The notes: generated by a model not told the origin, from the letters alone. A DNA stretch of 64,000 nt from Orientallactaga sibirica (GCA_036365145.1 JAEOAD010000034.1:17637501-17701500), one strand, 5' to 3'. Positions 10,645 through 21,489 are shown, numbered from the stretch's first letter. Made by a program: numbers and translations.

Positions 10645-10960
10645 ATTTTTTTTTTTATTCCTGGGACAAAATACTCCACTAGAAACAAGAGAAGAAAGGA
10701 TTTATTTCAGGCTTACAGTTTCAAGGGGGAGCTTCATTATCATGGGAAAAACTGGCTCATTTCATCACCCATCTGCAGCAAAGAGAGAAAGCAGCAAGCA
10801 CAACCTGGCCTGAACATGCAGTAGGCTATAATCAAGATCCACCTCCAGTGCACACCTACTCCAGCAGAGATCTGCCTGTTGAGGACTAAGAGGGAAGCTT
10901 AAACACAACACTTGAGGCTACAGGGGACACGTGCATCCAAACCACCACATTAAATTATAT
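10645..10960 (-). repeat. LTR relic, MaLR-like, antisense
   Basis: 'gatttatttcaggcttacag', 'cttcattatcatggg' and 'atccaaaccaccaca' are the antisense hallmarks of old MaLR (MLT/MST/ORR-type) LTRs. Similar sequence occurs at 12.15, 16.6 and 18.9 kb. Boundaries are approximate. Confidence 0.55.
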
Positions 10961-11069
10961 TGATTTATATCACTGCCAACACTATCTTCTTTAAACATGA
11001 ATCTAACTAAATAATATATTTTCCTTAAACCCTTCTATAGATTCTTATAAGACTTATCACAAGGAAGCC

Positions 11070-11415
11070 AGCAATTTATTCCAAGCCCTATGTGACTTAG
11101 CCCTGTCTATACTTCACATGTCTCCAGAATCCTTGCTTAATGCTATTCATTTATATAATTCTTCCCTCTTTTCTTTTAATTGTTTAGCCACTTTCCCAGA
11201 AAAGTCCTTCTTTGACTTTCCACAAATAAGACAACATATCATGCAGGTAATACTTTTAAACATTACTCCTCCAGAGAAGTATTTGGTACATATTCATCTA
11301 AATTTGTCCACCTACTCTCACTTGTGTCAAAAACCCAAGTATGTTTCTCCATAGGACTTATCCTGGTAAATTTTAGGTTGATTTTACATTGTAAGCTCCA
11401 CAAAGGCAGATGAAA
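11070..11415 (+). repeat. L2 LINE relic
   Basis: 'ccaagccctatgtgacttag', 'gccactttcccagaaaagtc', 'cttctttgactttcc' and 'tgtaagctccacaaaggcag' follow the order of the L2 3' region. Divergence is heavy, and the overlapping open frame at 11118-11354 is not a gene. Confidence 0.6.
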
Positions 11416-11429
11416 TACTCTGACAAGAC

Positions 11430-11850
11430 ATATCTATCTCACCTGCCAGGGCCCAGGAGACACTACAAAGGATGTAGCAATTTAGACTCAAGTGCTGCTC
11501 TCACTGTTAGCCTAACAATCTCCTCCAGGAAGATGTCAGTAAACACTGAGGAGACTAAAAGTTAATCAAAACAAAAATTCAGAGGGTATAGAATATTTAA
11601 CAGTGAAGGAGACTTATAACACATTCCTCAATGTGCAGGGAACATTGGAGAAGAGGGGATGGAAAGATTCTGAGAGTGACAGGGAGTGAAGATGCCTACT
11701 GAGACACTGTGACACCACAGTGAATACTAACACTCCCACTCAGGAGGCCCTGGTGGAATGCATGTAGGGGAAAAGGGAGTATTTACTCTGGCCATAGGGT
11801 ACTAAAAGAACTAGAAGTTTGTAATTTATATTTTATTTTACAAGGGCTAT
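11430..11850 (+). repeat. Old L1 3' UTR relic
   Basis: 'cagggcccaggagacactac' and 'ctctcactgttagcc' resemble 17995-18110. 'agggaacattggagaag', 'ggggatggaaagattctgag' and the cac-rich stretch parallel the L1 3' region at 49.68 kb. Assignment is by internal comparison and general L1 3' UTR layout. Confidence 0.5.
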
Positions 11851-12149
11851 GCCTAATATATGGAGCAAGTGGTTGCATAATATGCTCTTTAAGAGCTTTA
11901 GAATCCCCTCTCCTAACCCCTGTCATTTTGGTACAGCTTACATGTTTCTACTTTTGTAAAACTCCACTGTGGTCTATACCTTTCACTGGCATTTCTAACA
12001 GCCTGTATTCTCCATTGCAACTTGTGCTTCACCCTCAAAATTTCACATGCAGCTCATTCAAGAGCCCCATGAAGGTAATCTGGTCCTGCTATATGTACAA
12101 TACCTAATGTAAAAGTCAATTACTCAGGTCAACTCACTTATATATAGGA

Positions 12150-12480
12150 TCACCAATGATACTGAGACAAAGTACCAGACAAGAAGCAACTTAAGGATAG
12201 AAAGGGTTTATTTTCAGCTAAATGTTCCAAATAATAGAGTTATTTATAGTGGGGAAGGCATTTTGGGGGCATGAAAGAAAGCATAACATTGTCATAAGAT
12301 CAGAGATGAAGCAGATAAAGATGGAGAGCTATAGCAAGTCCACTCCCAGTGACACTCTTCCTTCTGGAAAGCTCCACTAACTGTCCGACAATTTTCCCTA
12401 ACAGCACAACCAACTGTATTCCAGCATTTGAGTGAGTCTATGCAGAACATTTTATATTCTAATCACCACATTCTGCCCCT
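12150..12480 (-). repeat. LTR relic, MaLR-like, antisense
   Basis: 'gatagaaagggtttattttc', 'ggcattttgggggcatg', 'ccactcccagtgacactctt' and 'ttctaatcaccacattctgc' match the antisense layout of old MaLR LTRs. Related internal sequence continues to about 13.5 kb. Confidence 0.65.
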
Positions 12481-13500
12481 GACCCAATAGACTCATGGCC
12501 ATCTCATGATGCAAAATGAATTCAGTCTTACTTTAAAAGTTCTCATAGACATTCAGTCCCAAAAGGTTTCAAAAGCCGAAAGTTCAAAAATCTAAATTCT
12601 CATATGAGAATCAAGGCAGTCTTTTTATTTTTAGCTTTGTAAAATAAAAACACAACAGTAAGTGAGAGGGCATATCAATTAAAGACTAGAATGAAGTGAG
12701 AACGGAAACCAGCAAGAAACCATCAAATTCTGCAGCTCCATTTCTAGTATCTGGGATGGCTCATGAAATCCCTGGATTTGGCACATGAAAGCCTTGGGCA
12801 GCCCCTCACTTCAAAGTAGGCTGCTTTCTTCCTTCTCCTCAGCAGAATTACCCTAAGCCTTGGAATCTCTTCCATATTATTATCACCTCTAACTACCCAA
12901 AGACTTCATTGAAACTTGGAGTTATCGTCATCGTTTTATTCAGTTGCATAATAGAGTCTCTTTGCAGGGACTTTGACTCTAACTCATAATGCTCTCATAA
13001 TTCTTTGTGTAATCCATGAACCCCTACATTTTGAATTTTTTATTTCTTCCAAAAGTGGTCATTGCTGACAAATTCTACTTCAACTAGTGATGAAGCCTGA
13101 CCTTAGATTACAGCCATAGAAGCAGCTGAGTGCTGACCTTGGCAATCAGAGACCTCCATCAGAATTCTCTCTACAGATATTTTCCTTTCAAAAGACTAAA
13201 ATATTATTAGCTTGAACCTACAGTAGTTTGGGTCTTGACATCAGAGCACCCTTCTGATTGTCCCAGTGCAGAGCAGTTGCCTTACATTTATTGTTGGTAA
13301 TCTCTTTAACAGTTACAGCTAATCTGGCAGTCCCTGGGCCTGAGACCTAAAATATGCTTATGTTTCTATCTGCAAGATTTTGTTATTTTCATATATTTCT
13401 TCTTTGTATTTTCCTCTTTCATTATTGATATGAATCGAGACAACACAAAGAAGCCAAACCACAAACTCAATGAATTTCTGTCTTTCAAATTCCTCTTCAA
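12481..13500 (-). repeat. MaLR internal sequence, antisense
   Basis: After the LTR, the 'cccctgacccaatagactca', 'aaaggtttcaaaagccgaaa' and 'gagtctctttgcagggactt' blocks follow the antisense order typical of MaLR (MST/MLT1/THE1-type) internal regions. These elements are non-autonomous and no retroviral reading frame is visible. Confidence is limited because recognition is by memory of the consensus. Confidence 0.5.
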
Positions 13501-13514
13501 AACACATAAGTCTA

Positions 13515-14800
13515 TTACTTTTTTTAAATTATTTTTTATTGACAACTACCATAATTATAGACAATAACCCATGGTAATTCCTTCCCTCCCCCCACTTTTC
13601 CCTTTCCAACTCCACTCTCTATCATACATTTCCCCCTCTCAATCAGTCTCTTTTATTTTGATGTCATCATCTTTTCCTCCTATTATGAAGGTCTTGTGTA
13701 GGTAGTGTCAGGCACTGCAAGGTCATGAATATCCAGGCCTTTTTTTTGTCTGAAGGAGTGCTTTGTAAGGAGTCCTAGCTTTTCTTTGGCTCTTACATTC
13801 TTTCTGCCAAGGCTTCCACAATGGACCCTGAACCTTGCAAGGTATAATAGAGATGTTTCAGTGCTGAAAACTCGTCTGGCACTTCTTTTTACTACCATGG
13901 TGCCTTCTGAGTCATCCCAAGGTCACCACCATCTGAAAAGAGAAGCTTCTCTAACCAAAAGTGAGAGTAGCATTAATGTGTGGGTATGAACATTAAGAGA
14001 AGTGCTTAGTACATACATTTAGCCAGACACCAGCAGACATTACACCACTAGGGCTCATGACTACCCTGGTCGTAGGTTGTAGGTTTTCAGTATCAGGCAT
14101 GTATTCCCTCCCATGGAGCTGATGTCCATTCCAATTAGAGAGTAATTGTTTCCTCCCAACAGACATGCTACTATTGCACCCATTGGCTCATTTGTCCTGT
14201 CTGGCCAAATTTAAGGCTTGCAGTGTCCACTGTTGAATATCTCCACTGGTGATTTTTCTCTCTCCCATTGAACTGCATGCAGTGTGACTTTTTCCAGCTT
14301 TCTGTCAGCTGGTCTACATGGAGGAGGTTTTCAGCTCAGCTCCCTTGCAGTCTAAGTATGTGGAGTCTTCAGCAATAGGGTCTTTCCATCTATTCATGGT
14401 GAGAAACCAAAAACCTCGGCAATTGCCTGTAATGTTTCAGGGGCAACAGAGAATTCCTGGCTAACAACCCACTGGAAAATATCCCATCCCTGGCACTGAA
14501 AATTTTCTAAAACAATCTAAGTCTTCTGGTTGTTCCATTGTCCAAAACAGTAGGTTTCCATATGACTTATTCATACCCTCTTAGATTTTGATTAGCCCTC
14601 TCCCCACCTTTCCTTTACTCAGTATCTTCCCCTTTCCTCATAGGTCTTTCCACCCCCATTAATCTGTTCTTCTACTTACATATATATTATACCATCCTCT
14701 TAAGTCCCTCCTACCCTCCCTTCATACTACTTTTAATTCAAATTTGCTCAAGTTTACAGACCAGGCAGATTGCATCCCAACTCTTTGCTATAATATCACA
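13515..14800 (-). repeat. L1 3' UTR region, antisense
   Basis: It opens with a T-rich stretch and 'tttattgacaactaccataa', followed by 'tggctcttacattctttctg', 'gtgccttctgagtcatccca', 'ggtcaccaccatctgaaaag', 'attaatgtgtgggtatgaac' and 'tcagctggtctacatggagg'. Shared blocks occur in other antisense L1 3' regions here: 'ctcttacattctttctg' near 29.75 kb, and the '...atctgaaaa.gaagc.tctctac' and 'attaatatatgggcataaac' sections near 21.79 kb. The 71-aa minus frame at 13683-13898 is not a gene. Confidence 0.65.
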
Positions 14801-14850
14801 GCAACTGCATTTAATTCAGTTCTCTATAGGGTGCTTGGTACCTTCTTTTT

Positions 14851-15056
14851 TTAAATTTATTTATTTGAGAGAGAGAAAGAGAGAGGGGCAGATAGAAAGA
14901 CAGAATGGGTACACCAGGGCCTCTAGCCACTGCAAATGAACTGCAGACACATATGCCCCTTGGTGCATCTGGCTTATATGGGTCCTGGGGAGTCAAACCA
15001 GAGTCCTTATATTTCAAAGGGAAATGACTTAACTTCTTAGCCATTTTACCAGCTCC
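14851..15056 (-). repeat. tRNA-derived SINE, antisense
   Basis: T-rich tail 'aaatttatttatttgagaga', 'accagggcctctagccactg', 'ttggtgcatctggcttatat', 'ggtcctggggagtcaaacca' and 'cttcttagccattttacc'. An imperfect target-site duplication, TTGGTACCTTCT / TTGGTCCCTTCT, flanks it. Confidence 0.92.
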
Positions 15057-15422
15057 CTTGGTCCCTTCTGAACTATCATAAGCTGAGCCTTTGCAGTCCA
15101 ATTTCTCATTGTCTTCTGCTCTTCCAAACTGTCACTAGAATGGCCCATTAGGCTCTGCTTATAGCATTATAAATATTATCTAGTACAGTGTTCCAAATCA
15201 TTCCAGATGTTTTCTACAAACTGCTTCCAAAAGCATTAGGAGAATACATTTAGGTTTATCACAGCAATGGTATCACTTATTAGTACCAGTTTCCTTTACA
15301 GCTACATTCTCAAGGCTTGAACAAAATATCAAACCAGTATAAGAATCAAGGAACACCCTCCTACCATGTTACCCTCTCCCCCTCCTAACCAGCCATATTG
15401 GAAACATAAAGGTCTCACTACC
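15057..15422. other. Unassigned DNA, possibly old LTR-derived
   Basis: 'cacagcaatggtatcactt' and 'agtaccagtttcctttacag' near 15260-15300 vaguely resemble antisense MaLR internal sequence, but the match is too weak to call. Confidence 0.3.
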
Positions 15423-15604
15423 TGTGGTAGTTTGGATACAAATGTATATCCCCCGTATAGTTAGGTATTTTTGATTAAAATTCTTACTCAAGTCTTAATT
15501 TCCCACTGTAGGATGCATTTCACTAGTGGTAGACCTTGATTCCTATCCTACTGGGTATATAGAGAGCCAGTTTGGACTCTGGCTGTTTATGCTTGCTGCT
15601 ATTG

Positions 15605-15648
<44 letters not shown>

Positions 15649-16033
15649 TTCTCTGTCTCATAGATATTGAAGGGAGCCAAGTTTTTGGTCATGATGAAGC
15701 TTCCTCTCAAAACTGTAAACCTGGGGCTGGAGAGATGGCTTAGTGGATAGGCCTGTGAGGCCTAAGGACACATTTTCAATTTCTCTCCAGATCCCATGTA
15801 AGCCAGATGCACAAAGGTGACTCAAGCAGAAGGTTGAACATGCCTACTAGGTAGCACAAGTGTTTGGACTTCAATTGCAGTGGTTGAGGTCCTGGCATGC
15901 CAGTTTTCTCTCTGTGTCACTCTCTTAAAAAAAAAAAAAAAAAAAAAAGACTGTATTCCTGAAATAACCCTTTCATCCCATAAACTGTTTCAGGCCCGGT
16001 GTTTGTCTTAGCAATGAAAAGGTAACTGCAACA
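15423..16033 (+). mobile_element. Solo LTR, MaLR/ERVL-like, with nested SINE
   Basis: It starts 'tgtggtagtttggatacaaa' and ends 'ggtaactgcaaca', matching the TGTGGTGGTTTG...CTGACTGCAACA ends of the 37.9-kb LTRs. It is flanked by CTACC and CTCCC, a 5-bp duplication with one mismatch. A (CT)n run at about 15606-15655 and a nested tRNA SINE at 15724-15948 inflate its length. 'gatgaagcttcctctcaaaa' before the SINE and 'cccggtgtttgtcttagcaa' after it are typical LTR 3' blocks. Confidence 0.8.
15724..15948 (+). repeat. tRNA-derived SINE nested in an LTR
   Basis: 'ggctggagagatggcttagt', 'catgtaagccagatgcacaa', 'gtggttgaggtcctggcatg' and an A21-24 tail. Its insertion splits the LTR at 15423-16033, so it is the younger element. 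Confidence 0.93.
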
Positions 16034-16609
16034 CTCCCACAAAGAAATTCTGCAAGGCTGAAGGTGGAATCCAGTGAGCAAAGCTACAGCAGGCTCCAGT
16101 GAAATGTGCCTGCAGAGCATTACTCGCTCCTCATGCTCTTCTCTGTCTCTCTCCCTCTCTTCTGTATCTTTTCCTTTCTTTCTCTTTCCTCAGCTTCTTC
16201 TGCTCTATGATGTGTGCAATCTTCCCTGTTTTCCGCACTACCCTTCTCTCTCTTTGTTGCACAAACCACCTTTCTCTCTCTCTCCCTCTTCTGCTTCTTC
16301 CTCTCTCTCCCTCATTCCTCTCCTTTTCTGTTCAGAGTTCCCTCTTCCATCTTCCACTCTCCTGTTTAAAGTTTATTTTCCTCTCTGTTCTGCTCCACCT
16401 CTGAGTTTGGTCCCATTCTACCCCTTTGATCATCTACCCTGGGAAACTCTGAAGAGTTTCCGTCTACCTGTCTCTTTCTGCTTGACTCCAACTTAGTATT
16501 CCTTTACCTTGTGCTCCAGATCCCATTCCCACCAGGTTTCCCCTCCCTGCTGCTCTGAACCATACCAATTCTCAATGGCATTAAGTAAAACCGCCTTGCC
16601 CAACAAAGT
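16034..16609. repeat. Pyrimidine-rich low-complexity region
   Basis: From about 16130 to 16420 the plus strand is dominated by C and T (CTCTCTCC, TTCCTTTC and CTTCTTCC runs), with isolated purines. Two open frames here (16074-16496 and 16099-16404) are Leu/Ser/Pro-rich low-complexity artefacts. No gene or defined repeat family was recognised. Confidence 0.7.
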
Positions 16610-16955
16610 CATCACCATTATCTTCTATTCAGAACCTGACAAAAATGAGCTTAAGGAAGGGCAATTTTGATTTTCAGTACCAGAAGTAGAGTTCATTATG
16701 GCAGGGAAAATCATGGCAGGAGACATAAAGCAGGTGTAATACTGCCATATCAGCAGGGAGGAAGTACATAGAGCCAAAACAGAAACCAGACTTGACAGTA
16801 AATCCCCAAGACCTGCACCAATGATGCACATCCTCCAACAAGTCTCAGTCTCCTAAAATTTCCACAACTTTCCTGAACAGCACCACCGACTGAAGATTAG
16901 GTCTTTAAGTGCATGACTCTATGGGGGCTAGTTTATACACAGAGATAGATTTCTG
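16610..16955 (-). repeat. LTR relic, MaLR-like, antisense
   Basis: 'agttcattatggcagggaaa', 'aatcatggcagga', 'acatcctccaacaagtctca' and 'gcatgactctatgggggcta' match the antisense layout of old MaLR LTRs, as at 12.15 kb. Confidence 0.6.
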
Positions 16956-16959
16956 TCCA

Positions 16960-17225
16960 TGTCTATGAGAGAGAGCTTCTAGATTAGACTAGCTGAGGTG
17001 GGAAGACATGTTCTAGTTGTGAAAGGCACCATTCCATAGTCTGGGATCTCAGCCTGAATGAAAGGGAGAAAGTCAGTTGAGAAGTCACTACTAATCTCCC
17101 CTGCTTCCTGACTGCAAATTGAATGTGGCCAGATATGTCATGCTTCTGCCACAATGCCTTCTCTGCCCTAATTACCTCCTTTCCTTTGAATGGAAAAATT
17201 CATCTTTCTCCCTTCAGTTACACTT
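16960..17225 (+). repeat. LTR-like relic related to 31.2 kb
   Basis: 'tctagattagactagctgag', 'ggtgggaagacatgttc', 'ggcaccattccatagtctgg' and 'gaatgaaagggagaaagtca' parallel 31200-31330 ('tctagattagactaattaat', 'ggtggtaccatccc', 'ataaaaggagaaagc'). Family not firmly identified; probably an old LTR. Confidence 0.5.
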
Positions 17226-17955
17226 GGCTTCAGTAGCTTTTTTTTTTTTTTTTTGAACTCTTGTTGCTAACCTTGATGATGCTATCTCTCTAACATGTGC
17301 ATGCATATAAGACTAGTGCCGTGTACATAACCTCAAGTCCTGCTGCCAACTAGAACTATACATGTCCTCCCCCCACCCACAGCCATGGTTGTAGTAACCT
17401 CCCAGTTTCTGCTGCCAAGAAAAACAGTTCCTTAATTGGACTTGTTTGAGAGTAGTGCAGGCTGGAAGTTTTTATTGTCTAAGCATTCTTATTTAGGCAC
17501 TTGCTTTTGAAATAAAAGCACTTCAAATAAATTTGTGTTTTTAAGACTTGAATGGGTATGGTTTTGCCTGCCAGGCACCTTTTCTTTTGTCCCAGTGCAA
17601 AGTGCAAAGTTTTTTCTTTAACAATGTTAGCAACTTTGACTACTGCTGCCTTGTCCTTTAATTTAAATGTACTGAGTCCATTGAGAGATCATGCTGGTAC
17701 TGACATGGAAGTCAGATTCCTGTTGGCTAGCTGCCAGAGCTAATAGGAGGATAAAATCACCAGCAGTGCAAACAAGCAAAGGACCATGAAAATTATAAAA
17801 GCGACTAGCTGGGCAAGATGTACATACTGTTGCAAGAGTGGCATACAGGTTATGGGAGCAATCAACTGCTCTTTGATTAGATATGAGGCACAAAAGGAAT
17901 TCATATCAAAACAAAATATGCCCTCTGATCCATGCATCTCTCACTTTGACTAAAG
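17226..17955. other. Unassigned DNA with a T tract
   Basis: A T tract lies at about 17240-17254. On the minus strand at 17663-17937 two overlapping open frames occur; one (17740-17937) includes a hydrophobic run LVAFIIFMVLCLFALLVIL. I do not recognise a parent protein, and stops follow immediately. It could be a decayed processed pseudogene or chance. Confidence 0.35.
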
Positions 17956-17959
17956 AATA

Positions 17960-18200
17960 TACTTTTTATAGATGGCAGTAAATAACAGGGAGACTCAGAA
18001 CACATATCCAGGTCCCAGGAAACATTATAAAGAAAGTGGAAATATGAATACTTCTCTCACTGCTCTCTGAGAATCTTCTCCATTTAAATTGAAGAGACTC
18101 AAAACTCTTTGAAAATTTTAACTCAAACTAAAAACATTTAGACAAAAATGGCTGAAATGGGTGACCAATTAAGGTGCATTATAGCCTGAATGTATCTTAT
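17960..18200 (+). repeat. Old L1 3' UTR relic
   Basis: 'ccaggtcccaggaaacatta', 'ctctcactgctctctgag' and 'aatcttctcc' align with 11445-11530. Assigned to an old L1 3' region through that comparison. Confidence 0.45.
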
Positions 18201-18915
18201 CATATAATTTCCTCTGCTGAGTTCATAAATTAGGCCCTGGCAGTCCTCTTTTTTTCTCTAATTAATTAAATAAAAAAATAAAATTTTTTATTATCAGGAA
18301 CATTAGAAAGGGGTTTGAATATGGACCCATCATATGTTGGTACCCCAAAGAAAGGGAATCATTTGACCCCAGTGATTCCTAAGCCCAATGAGGAGAGGCC
18401 ACAGTGGAAACAGTGTAACCAAATGGGACTATGACCAATTTGCATTGTGTTTATAAATTACAGTTTCAATTACTCAACTTTAAAAAGCAAAACAAAACAA
18501 AAATTTTCAGAACATTTTAAGAAGCAAAAATGCATTGACCACATTATAGCCTGAATGATTCCTGATAATTTCCTCTATAATGAACTCCATTCCATTTCTT
18601 TTTTTTGATTAGGAAATATTGTTCCTTTCATATGTTGGTATAATCATTTCCCTCCTCAACAAAGGGCCTTCCTTCAACAGTAACTTTTACTGTTTACATT
18701 TCTACAGATCCATTTCTTATATTGCTTTCTCTCATAAGCACAGAACTGTTTACCACTAGATATGCCTCTTCAGCCTGTCTTTACATTATTTTCTGGCTTC
18801 CTTGTCTGTTTCTCCAAACTCTTCGCCAAAAATAATTCCAAATATCTTACAACCATGTGGTAAGGCTTATCACATCAGCAACCCCAATTTTTCTGGTAGT
18901 GATATTCTAAATTAA
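18201..18915. repeat. AT-rich DNA with L1 3'-like fragments
   Basis: The block 'catatgttggtacccc' near 18330, and 'cctttcatatgttggtataa' near 18625, resemble the antisense L1 3'-end block at 29.58 and 23.69 kb ('catgtgttggtaccatcatt'). Boundaries cannot be set by eye. Confidence 0.35.
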
Positions 18916-18919
18916 TCTT

Positions 18920-19195
18920 CTCTTTGCTATGACAAATTACCTAACAGAAGTAAGATAAGAAAGGAAAATTTTCTGTTGAATCACAGTTTCAGAGAATTTT
19001 TAGTTTATTGTAGTGGAGAAAACATGGACAGCTGGTATGTGTGTTTGTTGCTCCTCACGTTATGGTTGACCAGGAAGCCAGGAAAAGGACCAGTAGCATA
19101 TACTGCTTCATCTACTGCTTCCTTAATGCGTCATATTTGGGCTTAGCTTTCTGATCTGAGAAACAGATAGATGGTATGGCAACTTCATTCAGTAG
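18920..19195 (-). repeat. LTR relic, MaLR-like, antisense
   Basis: 'tgctatgacaaattacctaa', 'tcacagtttcagagaatttt' and 'agtttattgtagtggagaaa' follow the antisense order of old MaLR LTRs. Very diverged. Confidence 0.5.
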
Positions 19196-19360
19196 TTGTA
19201 ATGATAAAATTAAATTGGTTTCTCTAGAACATGTCTAATAAATATCTAATTTTATTAGCTATATTAATCATCTTCCAAAAGGAGAGAGTATATTCTATTT
19301 CAGTGCAGGACTTCACCAAAGGTTTGGATGAGTTCTTACCAGGACTAAAAAGATGACAGG

Positions 19361-19487
19361 GTGAGGCTGAAGAGATGGCTCTGCAGTTAATGTGCTTGCT
19401 GGAAGAGTCCAAGGATCCAGGTTCAGTTCCCTAGTACACATGTAAAGCCAGATGCACAAAGTGGTGTGTGCATCTGGAGGCTCTATC

Positions 19488-19535
<48 letters not shown>

Positions 19536-19565
19536 CTATCTCCTTACAAATAAATAAATATTTTT
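19361..19565 (+). repeat. tRNA-derived SINE with 13-bp target-site duplication
   Basis: 'ggctgaagagatggctctgc', B-box-like 'ggttcagttcc', 'agccagatgcacaaagtgg' and an 'aaataaataaata' tail. Direct repeat AAAAGATGACAGG at 19348-19360 and 19566-19578. The pyrimidine region is expanded to TCTA repeats. Confidence 0.95.
19488..19540. repeat. (TCTA)n microsatellite
   Basis: About 13 TCTA units inside the SINE at 19361-19565, in the same position as the expansion in the SINE at 3209. Confidence 0.95.
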
Positions 19566-19578
19566 AAAAGATGACAGG

Positions 19579-20730
19579 AAAGCTATACTAATTTCAATCT
19601 CTGATTAACAATTATTTTAATTAAATAGCATAATGAGCAGAAAGTAGACAGAAGGAGGGAAGGAAAGATGGTGAGAGAGAGATTGGAATACTTGGATTAT
19701 ACAAGAAGCACCCTAATTCATTGTTAAGAGCCTTGTCTCTGGAGGAGACTAGAATAGAGGGAGGCTGGGATTTGGTGCTTCTCAGCTCACTTTCCCTGTC
19801 TTTGTTAGTCCCTCCTTCCTATAGTGCCTTTAGTCAGCAATATCACAGTGGAGACCAAGATGGTCCTTCAGCAGCAACCATAGCTTTTTTCCAAATATCA
19901 CAACTGGCTGGCAGGGAGGTGGCTTCCATTTCAGATCCAGATGAATTTCTAAATGTCCTCTTACAAAATCTTGTAGTTTCTTATGCAATAAGTCTGGTGG
20001 ATAACCAAGAAATTTGGCAAAGTTCTGCATTATTTGGGAGGGCTTCATGGATCTCGCTATACAACAGCTTCCTGTGTGAGAAGGGAGACTCATCTCTGGC
20101 ACTAGGATCAAGCAGCAACTATGTATGGTTTTAGGCTAAGGTTTCTCTTATATCTTCTTATTAGCTAGTGAAGAAGTAGGTTTGTATAGTACTTATTACT
20201 ATTGTCTTTAGTACCTTGATCATGCCTCCTCCAATACTTCCCTTTAACACATTGTTCTAGACCTTTCTTCCACCAGTATTCTGGCCCTCCACTTGCTGAT
20301 CTATTTCCTTCTCTGCTAACTTCCCTCAGTTCTCGTCTCACTAACCCTCACTCTAGCTTCCTGTCTGATGCTACTGATGTGAACTACAATTTATAAACAA
20401 AGCAAACTACTCCAAGTTAGGATCCTCATATGGGCAAGAACATGTGGTTGTCTTTCTAAACATAGTTTGCCTCAATTAAAAATTGTTTTCAATATCATAT
20501 ATTTTCCTGCAAATTTCATAAATTCATTTAACTTACACCCTGGTATAACTCCATCGGGAACCACATTTTCATTATCTATTCAGTTGATGAGCATCTTGGC
20601 TGAGTACTTTTCTTAGCTGTTGTATAGCAGCAAACAAACATAGCTAAGCCAGTATCTCCATATTAAAGAATCGATTATATGCCCTAGAGTGGTAAAACTA
20701 ATATGATATATCTATTTTTAGTATTTTATT
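19579..20730. other. Unassigned DNA with open frames on both strands
   Basis: A 137-codon plus frame (19721-20134) and a 93-codon minus frame (19830-20111) overlap. The minus frame reads somewhat protein-like (for example NFAKFLGYPPDLLHKKLQDF). I do not recognise a family, and no splice sites, promoter or poly(A) tail support a gene. A CT-rich stretch follows at about 20220-20370. A decayed retrocopy or an unrecognised repeat are both possible. Confidence 0.35.
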
Positions 20731-20939
20731 TTAAAATATTATTTACTTATTTGAGAGAGAGAGAGAGAGAGTGAGTGAAAAAAAACAGAACGTAGACAAT
20801 ACAGACACATGCTACAGCAAATGAACTCCAGACACATGTACCAGCTTGTGCATCTGGCTTTAGATGGGTACTTGAAAATCAAACCTGGGACATCAGACTT
20901 TGAATGCAAGTACCACCTACCATTGAGCCTTCTCTCCCT
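20731..20939 (-). repeat. tRNA-derived SINE, antisense
   Basis: 'atttacttatttgagagaga' with (GA)n, 'gcaaatgaactccagacaca', 'tgtgcatctggctttagatg' and 'gagccttctctccctc'. The 5' part is diverged. Confidence 0.9.
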
Positions 20940-20947
20940 CTCAGGTT

Positions 20948-20949
20948 TT

Positions 20950-20983
<34 letters not shown>
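20948..20983. repeat. Poly(T) tract
   Basis: More than 30 T in a nearly unbroken run, preceded by TTTTTC and followed by GGGGG. It immediately follows the SINE at 20731-20939. Confidence 0.9.
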
Positions 20984-21158
20984 GGGGAAGCCTTTAACTT
21001 TTTTCTTTATTGTAATATGAGATACGACATTATAAATAAAGTAATCACTTATTATAGAGAATTGTTTGACCTATGTAAAGAAATAAGACATGAGAAGTAC
21101 AGAGAAACAGCCTTTTGGAAGGTAGATACATCTTATTCTTTAAATATCTAACAGTTAT

Positions 21159-21424
21159 CAGTATAGGCAGAACATGTCAAGTAAGACAACATCAAGTTTT
21201 GGCATTTGTATTTGGTAACATCTTTGATTAGTTTACATACCTAAACTGGTAGTCAAACAGCAGCATTTAAAATCTTTTTTTTTTTTTTGGTCATTTTGAG
21301 GTAGGGTTTCACTCTAGCCCAGGCTGACCTGGAATTCACTATGTAGTCTCAGGGTGGCCTCAAACTCATGATGATCCACATAACTATGCCTCCTGAGTGC
21401 TGGGATTAAAGACATGTATCACCA
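21159..21424. repeat. 266-bp direct duplication, copy A
   Basis: It repeats at 22160-22428, an offset of 1001 bp, with only a few substitutions plus a longer T run in copy B. Each copy holds about 110 bp of unique DNA ('cagtataggcagaacatgtc') and most of an antisense B1. The duplication therefore post-dates that B1 insertion. Confidence 0.93.
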
Positions 21425-21433
21425 TGCCTGGCT
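21275..21433 (-). repeat. B1 SINE, antisense
   Basis: 'gaggtagggtttcactctag', 'cccaggctgacctggaattc', 'cactatgtagtctcagggtg', 'gagtgctgggattaaagaca' and 'caccatgcctggc'. Complete at its 5' end here, unlike its duplicate at 22276. Confidence 0.95.
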
Positions 21434-21489
21434 GTAAAATCATTTTTTGGGAAGGGAACATATATAATGAACTTAAGATACAAGTTTCT

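Noticed and set aside
16074..16496. 140-codon Leu/Ser/Pro-rich frame
   Set aside because: Low-complexity pyrimidine-rich DNA without start context, domain or family similarity.
3324..19540. CRISPR-like array from regularly repeated units
   Set aside because: The regular units are TCTA microsatellites inside SINEs in a mammalian-type genome; no spacers or cas genes.
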